Below, piece after piece: positions 37,448-49,540 of a stretch of 64,000 nucleotides of DNA. The notes below the pieces were generated by a model. It saw only the letters and a program-made list of their open reading frames with translations. It ran no database searches and was not told the DNA's origin. The translations under genes and the position numbers were made by a program. Numbering within the stretch: the first letter of the stretch is position 1; each line of letters starts with the position of its first letter. The DNA comes from Calvatia gigantea (Eukaryota; Basidiomycota; Agaricomycetes; Agaricales; Lycoperdaceae): positions 1,302,001 to 1,366,000 of the forward strand of contig JACAAK010000001.1 of NCBI GenBank assembly GCA_025093985.1, given 5' to 3'.

Positions 37448-39845
37448 ATGCGTAACCTCTTTTCTCTCGCGCTCGTTGCGCTCGCAGCACTTCCCGGCGT
37501 CCTCAGTCTGGGGAGCGCCATGGAAGGCTTAGAAACTGCAATGGAGATCCAACGCGAGCAAGCAGAACGTATGCGTGCTATGATGGCTTCCAGAGCAGAC
37601 GTTATGAACAATCAAAGGCGCGCACCGAAGCCACCGCCATCAACTATCACCTTCAAGAATCCCAAGGCTAAACAATTCTTTGTTAAAGGGACTAGTATTC
37701 CTGAAGTCAAATTTGATGCGGGTCCTTCGTGGGCCGGCTTGATGCCCATCTCTGGAGTAAAGAATGAGACGCGCAAACTCTTTTTCTGGTTTTGGCCTAC
37801 AAACAACCCGGCTAATACTAAAGACCTCGTGTTTTGGACGAATGGTGAGGGAATTTATGAATTCTTTCCGTATTTTCCACTAATCATTCCCGTACAGGTG
37901 GCCCTGGATGTTCGTCTCTAGAAGGTTTCTTGCAAGAAAATGGACCCATTTCCTGGTCATGGGGTCAGGCTGAACCTACACCGTGAGCCCTTACGTTTGC
38001 CATCAAAAGAAATGATAGCATAGTTATTCAATCACAGAAATCCGTTCTCGTGGACAAACTTAGCCCATGTCCTGTGGGTCGAGCAGCCAGTTGGGGTAAG
38101 TCGGGCAAAATGATCATGAAACGAGGACCACAGCTCAATGCAATTAGACTGGGTTCACCCAAGGAAATGCCAGTATTTCCAATGACGACGAGCTTGCGGA
38201 ACAGCTTGTTGGGTTCCTCGGCCAATTTTTGGAGGTCTTCGGTGAATTGAAGGGTAACAACTTTTACTTGACTGGCGAAAGTGTAAGTCTAAATTGTGTA
38301 AGATTTGCCCGCAATCAATGCTAATCAGTGCACTTTCAGTATGCTGGCTTCTGTGCGTCATTCCCCGGTCACCGTAGCTTCTACTTCCCCAGTTAATTGT
38401 TCCTAGATGTTCCTTACATCGCCAACTGGATTTATGAGCACCCTGGCCTGGATCTGAACCTCAAAGGTATCTGGATCGCCGATCCATCCTTGTCATCTGG
38501 TCTCGTGCAACAGGAGATTCCGGCGCTTCGTTTCGCTAAAGTATGCCAAGGATCGTATTTATTTCCGTTCAAGCGCTCAATGTATACTGCCATTGCTTTA
38601 GGCAAACGAAAACGTCTTTGCATTCAACAGTTCCTTCTGGGACCACCTGCAACACATTTCTGATGATTGCGGTTATACTGACTATTTGGACAAATTCCTC
38701 ACGTATCCGCCCAACGGTCTCTTACCCTTGGTCGGGACGAACGGAACATTCACGGTTGCACCTGAATGCCGCTTGCATAGTCCGATCCAACGGGCGGTTG
38801 GAGTGTAAGCCAGCTTCTTATATTCGGTGCCGTGTTTCCTGATTAGACGTCCAGCCTAAACCCAGCATTCAATGTATACCGGTGGGGGTTTTTTTTTTTC
38901 ACCTGAAATAGTCGTATCAGAGTCCTAAAAAATGTTTAGTGTCACTGACACGTTCCCAGACATCTGTGTGTCAAACGCCGCCTTGTTTTTCTCTCAAGGT
39001 TAACCTTGTATTAGGGAGTGTCCTTGGATTCCCGCGTGCCACTCAGGAGTTCATTTACTTCAATAGGTGAGGTCAAATTTTATCACCATTAATATATGGC
39101 GAGCGCTAACTAGGATCGGCAAAAAAGGACTGATGTGCGTTATCATTCTTTGTGTGGGTCTGAGCGACTCCAATTTGATATGACCTAGGTCCAAGACGCC
39201 ATCCATGCGCCTCACATGGAATGGGAAATATGCTCCGACAGGAATGTCTACATCAACCCTGCTACAGGTCGTGGTGGCCGTGACCAATCAGTGGCTTCGA
39301 TGCTCAGCGGTATAATGCCAAACGTAATTGAGAAATCAGAGAGAACAGTCGTCGTCCATGGCCTTGCGGTGTGTGATGGTGATAAGAATGTCCCGCTTAT
39401 TTTTGAACTTCTGGAACAGGACTTCATCTTAGTTGCGGAGGGAACGCGCATTGCTATTCAGTATGTCCGAATACTTTCCGCTTGTGTTTCTCCTTTAATG
39501 CACGCTCAGAAACATGACCTGGGGTGGAGCCCAGGGCTTCCAAACACCCATTGAGCCGGAGAGCTTTAGTGTGGATGGCTTTGGAGTGTTCGGCCACACC
39601 CACACTGAGCGAAAACTGACCTGTACGTGATCGGTTGCACATCTTCTAGACGTTTTGATGCTGATTGTTACTGCGAAGATGTTGAGTTTTTCTATTCCGG
39701 ACATATGACCCCTCGTGAGTTGGACTGCCTCTTCCATACCCCCTTGAATAATGTGTTTATCCTGGCGTCGTCAGAGTTTGTCCCCTGGGCCTCGTTTGCT
39801 ACGTTGAATTATCTATTGGGGCATCAGGATTCGGTCTCTACCTAG
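37448..39845 (+). CDS. Secreted serine carboxypeptidase (peptidase S10)
   Basis: Acid carboxypeptidase acting outside the cell or in the vacuole. The ATG at 37448 starts a signal peptide ([20 protein letters not shown]), followed by a propeptide with an Arg/Met-rich helix. The core has [34 protein letters not shown], the catalytic Ser in LTGESYAG (split by an intron near 38281), [10 protein letters not shown], the catalytic Asp in HGLADFIL and the catalytic His in SGHMTP (about 39700). The last intron (about 39716-39773) joins to [16 protein letters not shown], ending at 39845. At least ten introns. Exons between 38815 and 39060 are small and uncertain; one intron there has a run of 11 T. The triad is complete, so the enzyme should be active. 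Confidence 0.9.
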
Positions 39846-40191
39846 GGCGGTGTAGCAGGGTCCGAGATGAGCGTAAGACTCAGTTCCGACAAGAATGCTT
39901 TGTAAAATATAACAGTACATCTTTCGTGAGATGCGGACAGAACGCGCGTGCATAAAACAGAGTCAACTGAGGCGAAGAGAAGGTTTCGAGGAGTGGTCAA
40001 GGACTCGAGTGCTGGAATGGATCGGCCAATTATCAGGTTACCTATAATAGGTAACGCGGTGTGACAGCATAACTGGTGGAGATCACAAGATCAGATTTTT
40101 AGTTAGACAGACTCAGTTCTCTGCACTATAAAACGACACCTGGCAGCGTGTATTCGTTCATATCCATTCCATTCGTTTACAGACGACCACC
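39846..40191 (+). promoter_or_regulatory. TRP1 upstream region with TATA box
   Basis: TATAAAA at 40127-40133 lies 59 bases before the TRP1 ATG, which has the context ccaccATGG. A palindrome-like pair of ataggta/taccta is near 40040-40052. Confidence 0.5.
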
Positions 40192-42817
40192 ATGGCTGAG
40201 GACATCCCGTCTCTTCCTCTTCATCTCTCCGGACAGCTGGATGTCCTTATGATCGACAACTTTGACTCCTTTACGTGGAATCTCTACCAGCAGCTCTGCC
40301 TTTTGGGTGCCAACGTCACCGTCATCCGCAATGACGCTATCTCGCCTGAGCAATTCTCTCAGCTCAGAATTAACTCGCTTATCATCTCTCCTGGACCTGG
40401 TCATCCCAAGACCGACTCCGGGATCTCGAGGGAAGCTATTCGATATTTCACTGGCAAGGTGCCCATCTTGGGTGTTTGTATGGGATTAGAGTGTCTTGTC
40501 GATCTCTATGGAGGCTCTATTGGGTGGGTCTTTTACCTTTTACCCTTTCTTGCCGGGCACATCATCTCCGTATGAATTTTCGGATAAACCCAAAAATCTT
40601 ATAAATGGGTTCCGTTTGATGGCAACACCGTGTTTTCTTTCCATCTGCTACAGTCACGCCTCGGCTCCGCCAATACTAATTGTATGAAACCCTAGGTATG
40701 CAGGCGAGATCATGCACGGCAAAGTTAGTCGGATACGACACGATAACCGCGGTTGCTTCAGGAACGTTCCTCAAGGCATCAAGTCCATCCGTTACCATTC
40801 CCTCAGTGCCTCTTATCAGACTCTACCATCAGACCTCGCTATCACGTCTGTGACGGAGGAGTCTGGGGTCATTATGGGTGTCCGACATCGCAAATATACC
40901 CTTGAAGCCGTACAGTACCACCCAGAGAGTATTCTCAGTGAGGGTGGCGATGGTCTCGTCAAAAACTTCCTCTCCTTACGGGGCGGTCTCTGGGAACAGA
41001 ACCCGGAGGTTCACGTTCTTGACGCTAGCCTTCCGCTCTTCCTGCCAGAACCCGCCGCCCAAGAATCTGGCGTGCCTGGGTCGGTTAAAGTCAGTGGCAT
41101 TACAGAGAAGGTACCCTCGATATTGGATAAAATCCACAAACAAAGGCTTGCAGATGTGGATCAGGCACAGGTTACGCCGGGCTCAACGACCCAGGATCTA
41201 CTCACCCTGCATTCACTCAATATTTGTCCTCCTCAGATTGACTTCGTTGCGCGCATTAAGCAGAATGCTTCCACGGAACGACCTGCACTCTTTGCCGAAA
41301 TCAAACGCGCTTCTCCTTCAAAGGGCCCTATTGCTCTGAGCATTAACCCTGCGGCACAAGCACTGAAGTACGCTCTTGCTGGTGCTCATACAATCTCGGT
41401 CCTCACTGAACCTAAATGGTTCCTTGGTTCCCTCCACGACATGCTTCATGCCCGCCAGGCAGTCGCTAACCTCCCCAATCGTCCTGCTATTCTCCGCAAA
41501 GACTTCATTGTTAGCAGATACCAAGTCCTTGAATCGAGGATTTGGGGTGCGGACACTATTCTCCTCATCGTGAGCATGCTCCCGGAGCCGCTGCTACGAG
41601 ACCTCTACACATATGCCAAAGAACTTGGCATGGAGCCCCTTGTAGAGGTTAACAACGCTCGTGAGATGGAAATTGCACTTTCCTTATCAGCTAAGGTTAT
41701 TGGGGTCAACAATCGCAACCTGCATGATTTCAAAGTAGACATGAACACCACCAGCCGATTGAGTGACATGACAAAGGGCAAAGACGTTGTTCTCTGTGCT
41801 CTTAGTGGCATTGCTTGCCGCGCGGATGTCGACAGGTACAAAGGCCAGGGGGTTAGTGCGGTGTTGGTGGGCGAGAGCTTGATGAGGGCGAAAGATACCG
41901 CTGCGTTCATTCGGGACCTATTGGACCAACTGGACCCCGAACCTGAAAACAATGAGGTCGACGAGTGTACACCACTTGTAAAAATTTGCGGTATCAAAAC
42001 ACGGGAACAAGCGCTCGGGATAGCGGACGCTGGGGCAGATCTTCTCGGATTGATGTTCGTGAAAAAGTCGAAACGGTGCGTTGATCGCCAAACTGCAAAG
42101 GACATCTCTGCCGCAATCAGGGAACGCAGATTTGATTTCCACTTTGGCTCTTCTTCGCCACCACCTACCCTCAACAACATTCCTTGGTTCACGGCCAACG
42201 CGAAACAACTTGTGAAAACTACATCAAAGACGCGTCCATTACTGGTTGGCGTGTTCCAGGACCATTCCTTGGAAGAGATCTTGGAGACGGTGGCTGATGT
42301 TCAGCTAGACGTTGTGCAGCTGCATGGGAACGAGCCAATTGACTGGGCATTACATATCCCTGTTCCTGTCATCCGTGTGTTCCACCTCGGGTCGCAGGAC
42401 GGAAAGCTCCTTGGAGTAGAGTGTATAACACGGCCTGGTCAACACCAGTTCGTCTTACTTGACAGTATGAGAGATGATGGCCTCAGCGGAGGATCCGGAA
42501 AGGTTGTGGATTGGGTATTTGCAAAGAAGGTTGTGGACGGTGGAGAGATTCTGATCAATGGGAGGAAGGCATATTTGGGCTCTGTTGATGCTACTTCGGC
42601 AACTACGAACTCGATAGGCGACTACCACTTACCCATCATCCTGGCTGGAGGGTTAACTCCGGAGAATGTAGCGAGCGCTGTGAAACAAGTTCGGCCCTGG
42701 GCCGTCGATGTTAGTGGTGGTGTTGAATTGGCAGATGGTAGTGCGAAAGATTTGGAGAAGGTTAGGGAGTTCATTGCTCGCGCGAAAGGTCATGCTAGCG
42801 ATTCTGGTAGCGAATAG
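40192..42817 (+). CDS. TRP1: Trifunctional tryptophan biosynthesis protein (anthranilate synthase component II, IGPS, PRAI)
   Basis: Carries three steps of tryptophan synthesis on one chain. One intron (40524-40695) is removed, giving 817 residues. The glutamine amidotransferase (about 1-200) has SFTWNLYQ, ISPGPGHP, the nucleophile Cys in GVCMGLE and the His/Glu in YHPESI. Indole-3-glycerol phosphate synthase (about 260-540) has LFAEIKRASPSKGPI, ILRKDFIVSRYQV, VEVNNAREME, VIGVNNRNLHDF and AVLVGESLMRA. Phosphoribosylanthranilate isomerase (about 560-810) has the catalytic Cys in VKICGIKTREQA, LLGLMF, VVQLHGNEPIDW, HLPIILAGGLTPENV and AVDVSGGVE with catalytic Asp. The order is the usual fungal one. 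All key residues are present. Confidence 0.97.
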
Positions 42818-42915
42818 ATGCTGTACTTGAATTTCGATTACCTGAAGTCTCAAATGGATGTAATTTATGCTAATGATTGGAATGTACTAAACACTTCTCT
42901 CCTAACACGGCTGCG

Positions 42916-43806
42916 TCAATTTGCTATCTTACAAACTCGTATTTCAAACCTGCAAAGCAGAAACCTCTTAAAGGCTACGAAGTATTGCAGAAGTGTGTGA
43001 CGGTTTCCTACATCCTTCATTCCTTCAACCCTAGGTCCGGGCACGTCAGGGATATGACGATAAACATTCGTCACTGTATCAACAGTTGTCCCCGTCTCCA
43101 CCGCCCGGCTCAGTTTGTTCGTCACCTTGATCCGGTAAAAAATTGGAAAGGTCCGAGCGAAAGTGATTCCAGGGAATATTGTTTCTTCTTATTGTGACAA
43201 TCCCAGCTCCTCCCTTATGCGATTGTTTCTTTGAAACGCAGAAATGGCACTTGCAACCAGAATGGGTTCCGTTTCTCCAGAATCATTTGAAGTTGCAACC
43301 CCAGATCCACGAAAGGCACCAACGCCTTCGCCAGCATGAACTCCGCGCACCTCCGGACCTCTGGTATGTGCGACTTGGTCATCCCTCGCCAAAAGCAGAA
43401 TGATTTCATCCTCGTCGCAGAGCCACACATCCGCCGTGAGACTATACTGGACCCCACAGAAAATGGAGGGGATAGCATAGCGAGTGAGGATGAGTCTGCG
43501 ACCTTGGTCATATCCCAGCAAATGCAGAAGTCTGTCGGCGAAGGTGCCTTCTGCGATCTCTTCAGGTTTGTCCTGTACGAGGTCAAGGTAGTGTAGCCAT
43601 TTGGATGTTGAGTCATCTGGGGTTTGGGTGTGGTCTACTGCAGTTATATAGGGCTCGATAGCGTGAGGAAGAGGCGGGAGGGTGGTGAGAGAAAGGGGAG
43701 AGAGGAAATCCTGGAAGGAGAGATCCATGACTTTAATATCGTAGTTTAGGAGGTCTGCCTGCGTCCAGTCGTTGCCTGACTTGGATGTTGCGAGGAGGCT
43801 GGTCAT
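42916..43806 (-). pseudogene. Mushroom orphan-family gene interrupted by one in-frame stop
   Basis: The open frame from the ATG at 43806 codes 205 residues and stops at TAA (43189-43191). Without that codon the same frame continues, with no shift, to 42916 (297 codons in all). The continuation keeps the pattern I recall from a large Agaricomycete-specific protein family of unknown function: an ADVWLCDEDEIILLLARDD strand pair, then AISAFQRNNRIREELGL, then FPGITFARTFPIFYRIKVT and VAFKRFLL. The acidic strand pattern is loosely like a PD-(D/E)XK fold, but this is a guess. A nearby intron that would skip the stop was not found. The stretch after ARDD is divergent and may hold further damage. Either a recent pseudogene, a truncated protein or a stop read-through case. 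Confidence 0.6.
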
Positions 43807-44095
43807 AGTCGTAAACGATGTGCTGGTCTGGGGTCATTGTGGAGAGGCTCCATATAACTGGTCATGTTGGGGTTCAAGACATTGTGGAGATGTGGTCCAG
43901 CCAGTGACAAAACTTACTCTGATATTTCCTGACAAACCATGGATGCAAAGAAAGATACAGTTCTTAGTTCGGCCAAGATACGACTACTGTACAGAAACCA
44001 CAAGGAAACCAAGACCATTCCAGACCCACTGCTTATCATAACATACAAAGCGAAGATATACGATGGAAGATCGTCCGATACTCGGGGGCATAAAC
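43807..44095. other. Spacer between the orphan gene and MPK1
   Basis: 289 bases between two minus-strand genes. It contains the orphan gene's promoter and the MPK1 3' untranslated region. No other signal is seen. Confidence 0.4.
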
Positions 44096-45926
<1,831 letters not shown>

Positions 45927-46663
45927 GGTTTACGAGAGCCGCGAAGGCTATGGAGGGAGGTGGAGGAAGGGATGTGTGTATTGGAGGATGAGGAGGATCG
46001 GATGGGCATCGATACGATAAATATATCCGGGTTGTGAGATCTATCTGTCACCTTTCAATTGTTCTTTACCTGATTTGGTTAGATCGCTTTCGCGAATCGG
46101 CGCTCTTTCTGAGCCATGTTCATTTGTCCCTCCGCCCTCGTCTCTCCTCACTTCCATTTTCTTTTCAATGACCGATGCTAGTCGTTGTTTTGCCGTTGTA
46201 TCAGCAACCTGCTGCGATTCAGCTCCAACCATCTGAATATTCGCGCCCATCTGTCGCGCCCGCGCTCCAGGGAATTCACCAAAGATAGATTCAGGGGAAG
46301 CCGTGGCTTCCCTTTCAACAGCACCGGCCCTTGCCACCGGTGCCGTCCTTCGGGATGTGTGCTCTGCCCACCTCAAGCGTTTAGCTTCAAGCCCTTTCAA
46401 CCAGTTGAAGTTTCGATGTTTCGAAGCGCATTGATTGTGGTTCTAAAAATAGCGCGGTGCCAACGCGTCTGTTTGGAGATCCTTCGTTCATCGGTTTAAG
46501 CCTTTATGGGGGCGTGGCCGCATTGCTTCAAACACGCTAACGCAGGTTAGACGACACCGGCAGCGCATGCCTCTGCTGCGTTGCGTCTTCCAAATGTCGC
46601 CCCTGGGGATCGCCCGCTCTCTTTAATCTTCGAGGTCTTTTCGCTTGTCTGTGACCTACTTTC
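45927..46663. promoter_or_regulatory. Divergent region between MPK1 and the first four-TM gene
   Basis: 737 bases holding both promoters. A 119-codon open stretch on the minus strand (46041-46400) starts with TTG and is Arg/Ala/Glu-rich; it is probably not a gene. Confidence 0.4.
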
Positions 46664-47616
46664 ATGGCTAAGAAAGTCCTGTTCTGTGTTCCTGTCTACT
46701 ATGGCCTCGTTATATCCCTGGTCTTCCAAGTAGTCGTCGATACTGCTTATGGTGTTTGGTTTGCCTGGTGGCTTTCGAAAGGACATGACGATGGTACGTT
46801 CCATTCTTGGCCTGAAATGGTCGGTCTTCGGCATTGGTGATAGACGTACTCACTCAACGTTAGATGTTGAAATACTTAAAACCTTGGATGGTTGTATCAT
46901 TGCTTTTACAATCTGGGAATTATACTCAGGGTTTGTTGCGGCTGTTGGGTGCGTTGTTCGCCATTATTCGAATTTCAAATGACTGAAAATTTCGCTATCA
47001 TCTTGAGTAGGCTCTACGGTGCTCTAACAAGAAAACGGTTCATGAAAAACTTCTTCCCACCCCAAGCTTTTGTCTTGGTTTGCCATATTGCTATTTCAGT
47101 TTGGTATATCGTTGTCTACACCCAGTTCGATAAGGATGAGGATGTCCAAGATTGTAAGGTTAGGATGGAGAAGGGTGGTGATGATGAAGAAACAGAGACT
47201 TGCCGACATCTTCTCGGGTTTCAAACTGCGCCACTCAGCTTCGTGTGTATATCATTCGTTCTGGAGGTGCTTATCCAGACTCGTGGGTGGCGTCTGTTTT
47301 TTTGCCAAACGAGTGCTAATCCTAGGGTACACGATAAACAAATCAGTGGTCATATACTTTCTGCTCTGGTATCGGATAGAGTTGAAACGAGTACAAAATC
47401 GTTGACATGCATGAAACAATGCCTTTGGAAGAATCAAGTGCGGTCGGTAGGCATTTGACAGTAGCACGGGAAACCCGGCCGAATGAATCGTCATTAATGG
47501 AGACAACGGAACTGCCTCCTTCAGATTCCGCAGCCGGCCCCCTTGTCACACCCGACCCTGGGATGGATACGCATCAGAAAGGCAATACTTACGTTACTGC
47601 GGGTGGTGGGAGGTGA
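46664..47616 (+). CDS. Four-transmembrane protein, first of a tandem pair; 3' exons uncertain
   Basis: Starts at 46664 (MAKKVLFCVPVYYGLVIS). Spliced exons give four hydrophobic segments: LVISLVFQVVVDTAYGVWF, IIAFTIWELYSGFVAAVG, FVLVCHIAISVWYIVVYT and one near 47240-47350. A polar loop between segments three and four contains two Cys. The arrangement and intron positions (about 46795-46863, 46950-47010) match the gene at 48182. The last part cannot be spliced cleanly: SVVIYFLLWYRIELKRVQ looks like the fourth membrane segment plus its basic edge. The hydrophilic tail ending ...TYVTAGGGR at 47616 is in another frame. Tetraspanin- or MARVEL-like topology, but no named family was recognised. Confidence 0.65.
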
Positions 47617-48181
47617 CGTCTTGGCGGACGATCTTCCTACTTGTTACATAGATTGAAAATATCGTACTAATTCTAGTTAATATATGACACCAGGACATTT
47701 GTTTGTATGGTTGGAGGGGGCAAGTCGGATGCCAGCCTTCGTATCTTGGGGCTTTTGTCACTACTTGTGGCCCATCGTGCTTGTATTTGTTGAAAATGCA
47801 GCGCCCATCCGGGGGTCGCAATCACCGACGGGGGCGAACAGCCACAGGCTCTGACCACGAGTTGAGTGGGGGTCTGCACCCCATGGTCTTGCACGAAGGG
47901 TCGTCGAGGGTCGTCGTTCTGAGCGAATTTGTCATGATGCGCGCTCCGGAATCCAAAAACGTAGTGGCAGTGCATTGAATGAATTGAGCGAGGAACTTTT
48001 TTCGGGAAACCAGGGCAAAGTGAAGGCTGTGGCTTTGAAATGCACGCAGGTGTATTGCCTGCGGTAAGGTCAGTGGGTATAAATCCGGCAGGACGCAGAC
48101 GATTGTTACCTTCCATTCGTCCCTCCTGTTTCGATTTGAGTCCACCGAAGAGGATCGCTTTCCCTCCCCATAGAAGATACA
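47617..48181. promoter_or_regulatory. Intergenic region with TATA box of the second four-TM gene
   Basis: TATAAAT at 48078-48084 lies 98 bases before the ATG at 48182. A long minus-strand open frame here (47673-48182) lacks an ATG start and covers the promoter, so it was not annotated. Confidence 0.45.
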
Positions 48182-49096
48182 ATGACCGCTAAATTCTGCT
48201 GTTGTCTTCCTCTTCGTTTGGGTACACTTGTGATATCTTTCATCCAGTTTCTACTATGCGGAGCTGCCGCTGGTGGTTTCTGGTTTTTGCTTTGGGCTGC
48301 CAATGAACGAGGATTGCGTGAGTATATCTTCCAGACGCTCTATAGTTGGACTTCCTGACATCTTATCCAGTCGAAAACTTGGAAAATAGTGCCCGGATAA
48401 GTCTAATCGTTGCTGGAGTAGTCTATACTCTTGCTGCTCTCCTTGGTCTTTTTGGGTAAGTGAGGCTATTGCAGGTGGTACTTCAACGGTGCTTATTGAT
48501 TATTCTTAGCTTCTTCGGAGCCATCTTCAAAAAGAATGGGCTTGTCAAGACATACTTATCGCTCCTATACTTGACCTTGATCCTCGAGATCGCTACCGGA
48601 ATCTTCTATCTCGTTATGTTCTACCGTTTCCGCGATGGACACAAACCCGATTGTGTTAAGCAGGTGACGACCAGTACCACCATCGATTACTGTGCCGCCC
48701 TCGACAACTTCGCCAAGATGCCAGTCTGGTCAGTTTGGGTTTCGAGCATAATTCCTATCATCATTGTTGCCTGTAAGCCTATGCGCGTTTTCGTCGCGTA
48801 TGACACGCTTTTCTGATCGGTTTGACCTCTTCATAGATGCTTGTTACGTCGTGCATAACTATACTAGGCGACTTGCGAAGCAGAGGGCTGACCGCGAAAT
48901 TATCGCCACACGATCGGGTACGGCTGGTCCCGTCTACACTGCCGTCAAACCTGAGGAGGAGAGCCACCCCCTGACACAACCCACGTACCCGTATCCATAC
49001 TCCGATGCCCATAATTCGTTCGGTCACTCTGCAACCACACCAACCACTGGCCACGCTGCGAGCTACTACTACTCTGACAACCAGAACAAAGTCTAA
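48182..49096 (+). CDS. Four-transmembrane protein, second of a tandem pair
   Basis: Starts MTAKFCCCLPLRLG at 48182. The early Cys cluster could be palmitoylated. Four membrane segments: LVISFIQFLLCGAAAGGFWF, ISLIVAGVVYTLAALLGLFG, YLSLLYLTLILEIATGIFY and VWSVWVSSIIPIIIVAYACY. The loop between the third and fourth has two Cys (PDCVKQV, DYCAALD). A cytosolic tail follows with NYTRRLAKQRADRE and is then rich in Pro, Tyr, Ser and Thr, ending ...YYYSDNQNKV at 49096. Introns at about 48318-48370, 48456-48510 and 48771-48836. Tail Tyr and Pro motifs may serve sorting. Probably a plasma-membrane or vesicle tetraspan protein of unknown role, and a paralogue of the preceding gene. Confidence 0.75.
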
Positions 49097-49540
49097 TAGC
49101 TTGGCAGATGTAAATTCCATGTTATGTTGCTCATTGTTATATTTTTGCATGTTATGGACTTTGTTGTATTACAATTTGTTGATTCTTTAGTTTGTTCATG
49201 GACGTTGCGACCAATTGGAATGCATGACGACAGTGACCACGAGCGTGATGTAACACATATGTTCATTTTGCCTTGATTTCTATCTGCGATAAGTGAAAAC
49301 AATGTTCAAGCTTTCGCAGGCACTGCTTGACTTGAATCCAGCTGGGTCATGGTAGTTTGTGAGCGGAGCCCGTAGTATTATTTATTTGACAAGGCGCAGC
49401 TTTGTTATAATCAGTGTTTTGCACTGCTTGCCAAGAGCCTCTGGCTGTGCCTCTCCGACCATCCTTGCAACGAGTCCACCTTCACAAATCCCGCAGCGAC
49501 CCTCTATCCCGGTCCGCACAGAATCTTCTCTGCGGCCACC
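49097..49540. other. Intergenic region before DRS2
   Basis: Holds the 3' untranslated region of the four-TM gene and the DRS2 promoter. No other gene is seen. Confidence 0.45.

Noticed and set aside
37051..37611. 186-codon minus-strand frame
   Set aside because: It overlaps the promoter and signal-peptide exon of the S10 carboxypeptidase, which has clear family motifs.
46041..46400. 119-codon Arg/Ala/Glu-rich minus-strand frame
   Set aside because: It has no ATG at its open end and lies in the divergent promoter region of MPK1.
47673..48182. 169-codon open stretch on the minus strand
   Set aside because: It starts with TTG, overlaps the TATA box and start of the second four-TM gene, and shows no family pattern.
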